DNA from: an uncultured Oscillospiraceae bacterium | Lineage (GTDB): Bacteria; Bacillota; Clostridia; Oscillospirales; Oscillospiraceae | Direction of reading: 5' to 3' | DNA: 32,542 nt | Assembly (NCBI GenBank): GCA_904398675.1 | Contig: CAJFPI010000037.1 | Span: 1-32,542 of the forward strand | Shown: piece by piece, positions 31,360 to 32,542 of the stretch | How the letters are laid out: each line of letters starts with the position of its first letter | Position numbering within the stretch: position 1 is the first letter of the stretch | The notes under the pieces: generated by a model | What the model was told of the DNA's origin: nothing | What the model saw: only the letters and a program-made list of their open reading frames with translations | Database searches by the model: none | Made by a program: the position numbers and the translations under genes

Positions 31360-31398
31360 AAAACCCGCCCTGATCCCGTGGGAAACAGGGCGGGTTTT
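31360..31398 (-). terminator. Terminator after the SLH remnant and tex
   Basis: Arms AAAACCCGCCCTG and CAGGGCGGGTTTT form 13 pairs around a 13-base loop, followed by TTTTT-type sequence on the minus strand. It probably ends the tex transcript. Confidence 0.7.
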
Positions 31399-31413
31399 GT
31401 CTGTCCGGTCCGG

Positions 31414-31653
31414 TTACTGGGCCAGATCCCGGTAGAGGAAGGTGACGATCTGCCCCCGGGTGCAGGTGGAGTCGGGGGAGAAGGTGGTGTCGCTGGTACC
31501 GGTGGTGATGCCCTCGCTGACGGCCCAGGCCACGGCCTGTGCGTAGTCCGCGTCGGCGGCCACGTCGGTGAAGTCGGCGGCCTCGGCCTCCGGCTCCTCC
31601 GCCAGTTTCCAGAGGTAGGTCACAACGCGCTGTCCGCCCGGCGGCCCGTTGTC
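31414..31653 (-). pseudogene. Remnant of the C-terminal SLH domain of a surface protein
   Basis: The frame begins right after an in-frame TGA five bases past the tex stop and encodes about 79 residues. It contains VVTYLWKLAEEPE, then a complete SLH unit (ADYAQAVAWAVSEGITTGTSDTTFSP) and ends IVTFLYRDLAQ, as natural SLH proteins do. The first residues should read TRAQ/CTRG before VVTYLW, but here the sequence is PPGGQR, so it starts mid-repeat. The only start (GTG 31623) has no ribosome site, and there is no signal peptide. It is best read as a decayed 3' end. Confidence 0.65.
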
Positions 31654-31657
31654 TCAC

Positions 31658-32542
31658 TCAATTGTCCGGCACCTGTTTCATGCTGAGGCCGATGCGCTTT
31701 TTCCTCTCGTCCACCTCCAGCACCACCACCTTCACCACGTCCCCTACGCTGACAGCCTCCGAGGGGTGCCGGATGAATTTCCGGGAGATCTGGGAGATGT
31801 GGACCAGGCCGTCCTGGTGGACGCCGATATCCACAAAGGCACCGAAGTCGATGACGTTGCGCACCGTGCCGGTGAGGACCATCCCCGGTTTCAGGTCCTT
31901 GATCTCCAGCACGTCGGTGCGGAGGATGGGGGGCGGCAGCTCGTCCCGGGGGTCCCGGCCGGGTTTCTGGAGCTCCGCCGCCACGTCCTGCAGCGTGGGC
32001 ACCCCCACGCCGCACCGCTCCGCCAGATTCTCCAGCCCCGCCTGCTCCATCCGCTTTTTCAGATCCGCCAGCCGCCCGGCGGCCACATCGGCCAGGGTGT
32101 ACCCCGTCTCCTCCAGGAGCTTTTCCGCCGCGGCGTAGCTCTCCGGGTGGACGGCGGTGTTGTCCAGCACGTTCTTGCTCTCCGGCACCCGCAGGAAACC
32201 GGCGCACTGCTCAAATGCCTTAGGCCCCACCTTGGGCACCTTCAAAATCTGTTTCCGGGTGGTAAAGGCCCCATTCTCCTCCCGGTACAGGACGATATTT
32301 TTCGCTGTGGTTGCGTTCAGGCCCGCCACCCGGGTGAGGAGGGAGGGGGAGGCGGTGTTTACATCCACACCCACGGCGTTGACGCAGTCCTCCACCACGG
32401 CGCCCAGGGCCTCATCCAGCCGCGTGGGGGGCATGTCGTGCTGATACGGTCCCACACCGATGGCCTTGGGATCGATCTTCACCAGCTCCGCCAGGGGGTC
32501 CTGGAGGCGCCGGGCGATGGACACGGCGCTGCGGAGGTTCAC
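31658..32542 (-). CDS. tex: Tex-type S1 RNA-binding protein, C-terminal part (partial)
   Basis: The frame runs off the window; 294 residues are visible. They include the end of the YqgF-like RNase H domain ([14 protein letters not shown]), the helix-hairpin-helix part ([16 protein letters not shown] and [20 protein letters not shown]) and the C-terminal S1 domain ([35 protein letters not shown]). Tex binds nucleic acid and is linked to transcription and ribosome-associated processes. The protein ends 14 residues after the S1 domain, shorter than Tex proteins with a long C-terminal tail. Confidence 0.95.
   Translation of the reverse strand: MNLRSAVSIARRLQDPLAELVKIDPKAIGVGPYQHDMPPTRLDEALGAVVEDCVNAVGVDVNTASPSLLTRVAGLNATTAKNIVLYREENGAFTTRKQILKVPKVGPKAFEQCAGFLRVPESKNVLDNTAVHPESYAAAEKLLEETGYTLADVAAGRLADLKKRMEQAGLENLAERCGVGVPTLQDVAAELQKPGRDPRDELPPPILRTDVLEIKDLKPGMVLTGTVRNVIDFGAFVDIGVHQDGLVHISQISRKFIRHPSEAVSVGDVVKVVVLEVDERKKRIGLSMKQVPDN

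Noticed and set aside
1-32542. CRISPR arrays, tRNA, rRNA, phage or integrase genes
   Set aside because: No regularly spaced repeats, cloverleaf-like sequences or recombinase motifs were noticed on either strand, though this was by eye only.

Overview
The window is GC-rich chromosomal DNA from a spore-forming anaerobic Firmicute. The best guess is a gut Oscillospiraceae-type clostridium (Flavonifractor / Lawsonibacter / Intestinimonas-like), inferred from gene content and composition rather than from a database match. Supporting signs are SpoIIID, a SpoVAF-like germination protein, S-layer-homology (SLH) domains, a Bce-type peptide-sensing module, small 2[4Fe-4S] ferredoxins, and promoters that fit Bacillus-type sigma A, G and K consensus sequences. 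No rRNA, tRNA, CRISPR array, integrase or complete insertion sequence was seen.

Layout. 1-230: the 3' end of a Gre-factor-like gene and a terminator. 231-4622: the phosphate operon pstS-pstC-pstA-pstB-phoU on the minus strand, with a hairpin between pstS and pstC. 4749-10227: a plus-strand Bce-type module made of a response regulator, a small-loop histidine kinase, an intergenic repeat region, an ABC ATPase and a large permease, then two small lipoproteins. A BceR-like inverted repeat lies before the ATPase gene. 10299-15652: mobA converges on a translationally coupled minus-strand operon of a DmsB-like ferredoxin, an FAD/NAD(P)H oxidoreductase and a molybdoenzyme with an N-terminal TorD-like chaperone domain. 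This is the most unusual system in the window. It looks like a soluble, cytoplasmic, probably NAD(P)H-driven DMSO-reductase-family enzyme without a membrane anchor.

15762-20702: an unrecognised 606-residue membrane protein whose promoter carries a perfect 9+9 bp palindrome, a metallo-beta-lactamase-fold hydrolase, a membrane-anchored alpha/beta hydrolase and an orphan PhnD-like binding lipoprotein. 20712-24153: spoIIID, an unannotated 71-residue protein with a sigma-K-like promoter, an LCP-family cell-wall ligase and an SLH-transglutaminase surface protein. 24158-26976: clpC divergent from a 2[4Fe-4S] ferredoxin. 27146-27783: a small Xre regulator and membrane-protein pair with two mirror-image operator sites over its promoter. 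27868-29441: a YabB/TrmN6-type methyltransferase and rsmI. 29442-31398: an intergenic repeat region and a lone spoVAF-like gene with a consensus sigma-G promoter. 31414-32542: a remnant of an SLH protein and the 3' part of tex, which runs off the window.

How the parts work together: Pst/PhoU imports phosphate and signals its level. The Bce module probably senses and resists a cell-envelope peptide. mobA probably helps make the bis-MGD cofactor for the neighbouring molybdoenzyme. The sporulation genes are scattered singletons, each with its own compartment-specific promoter.
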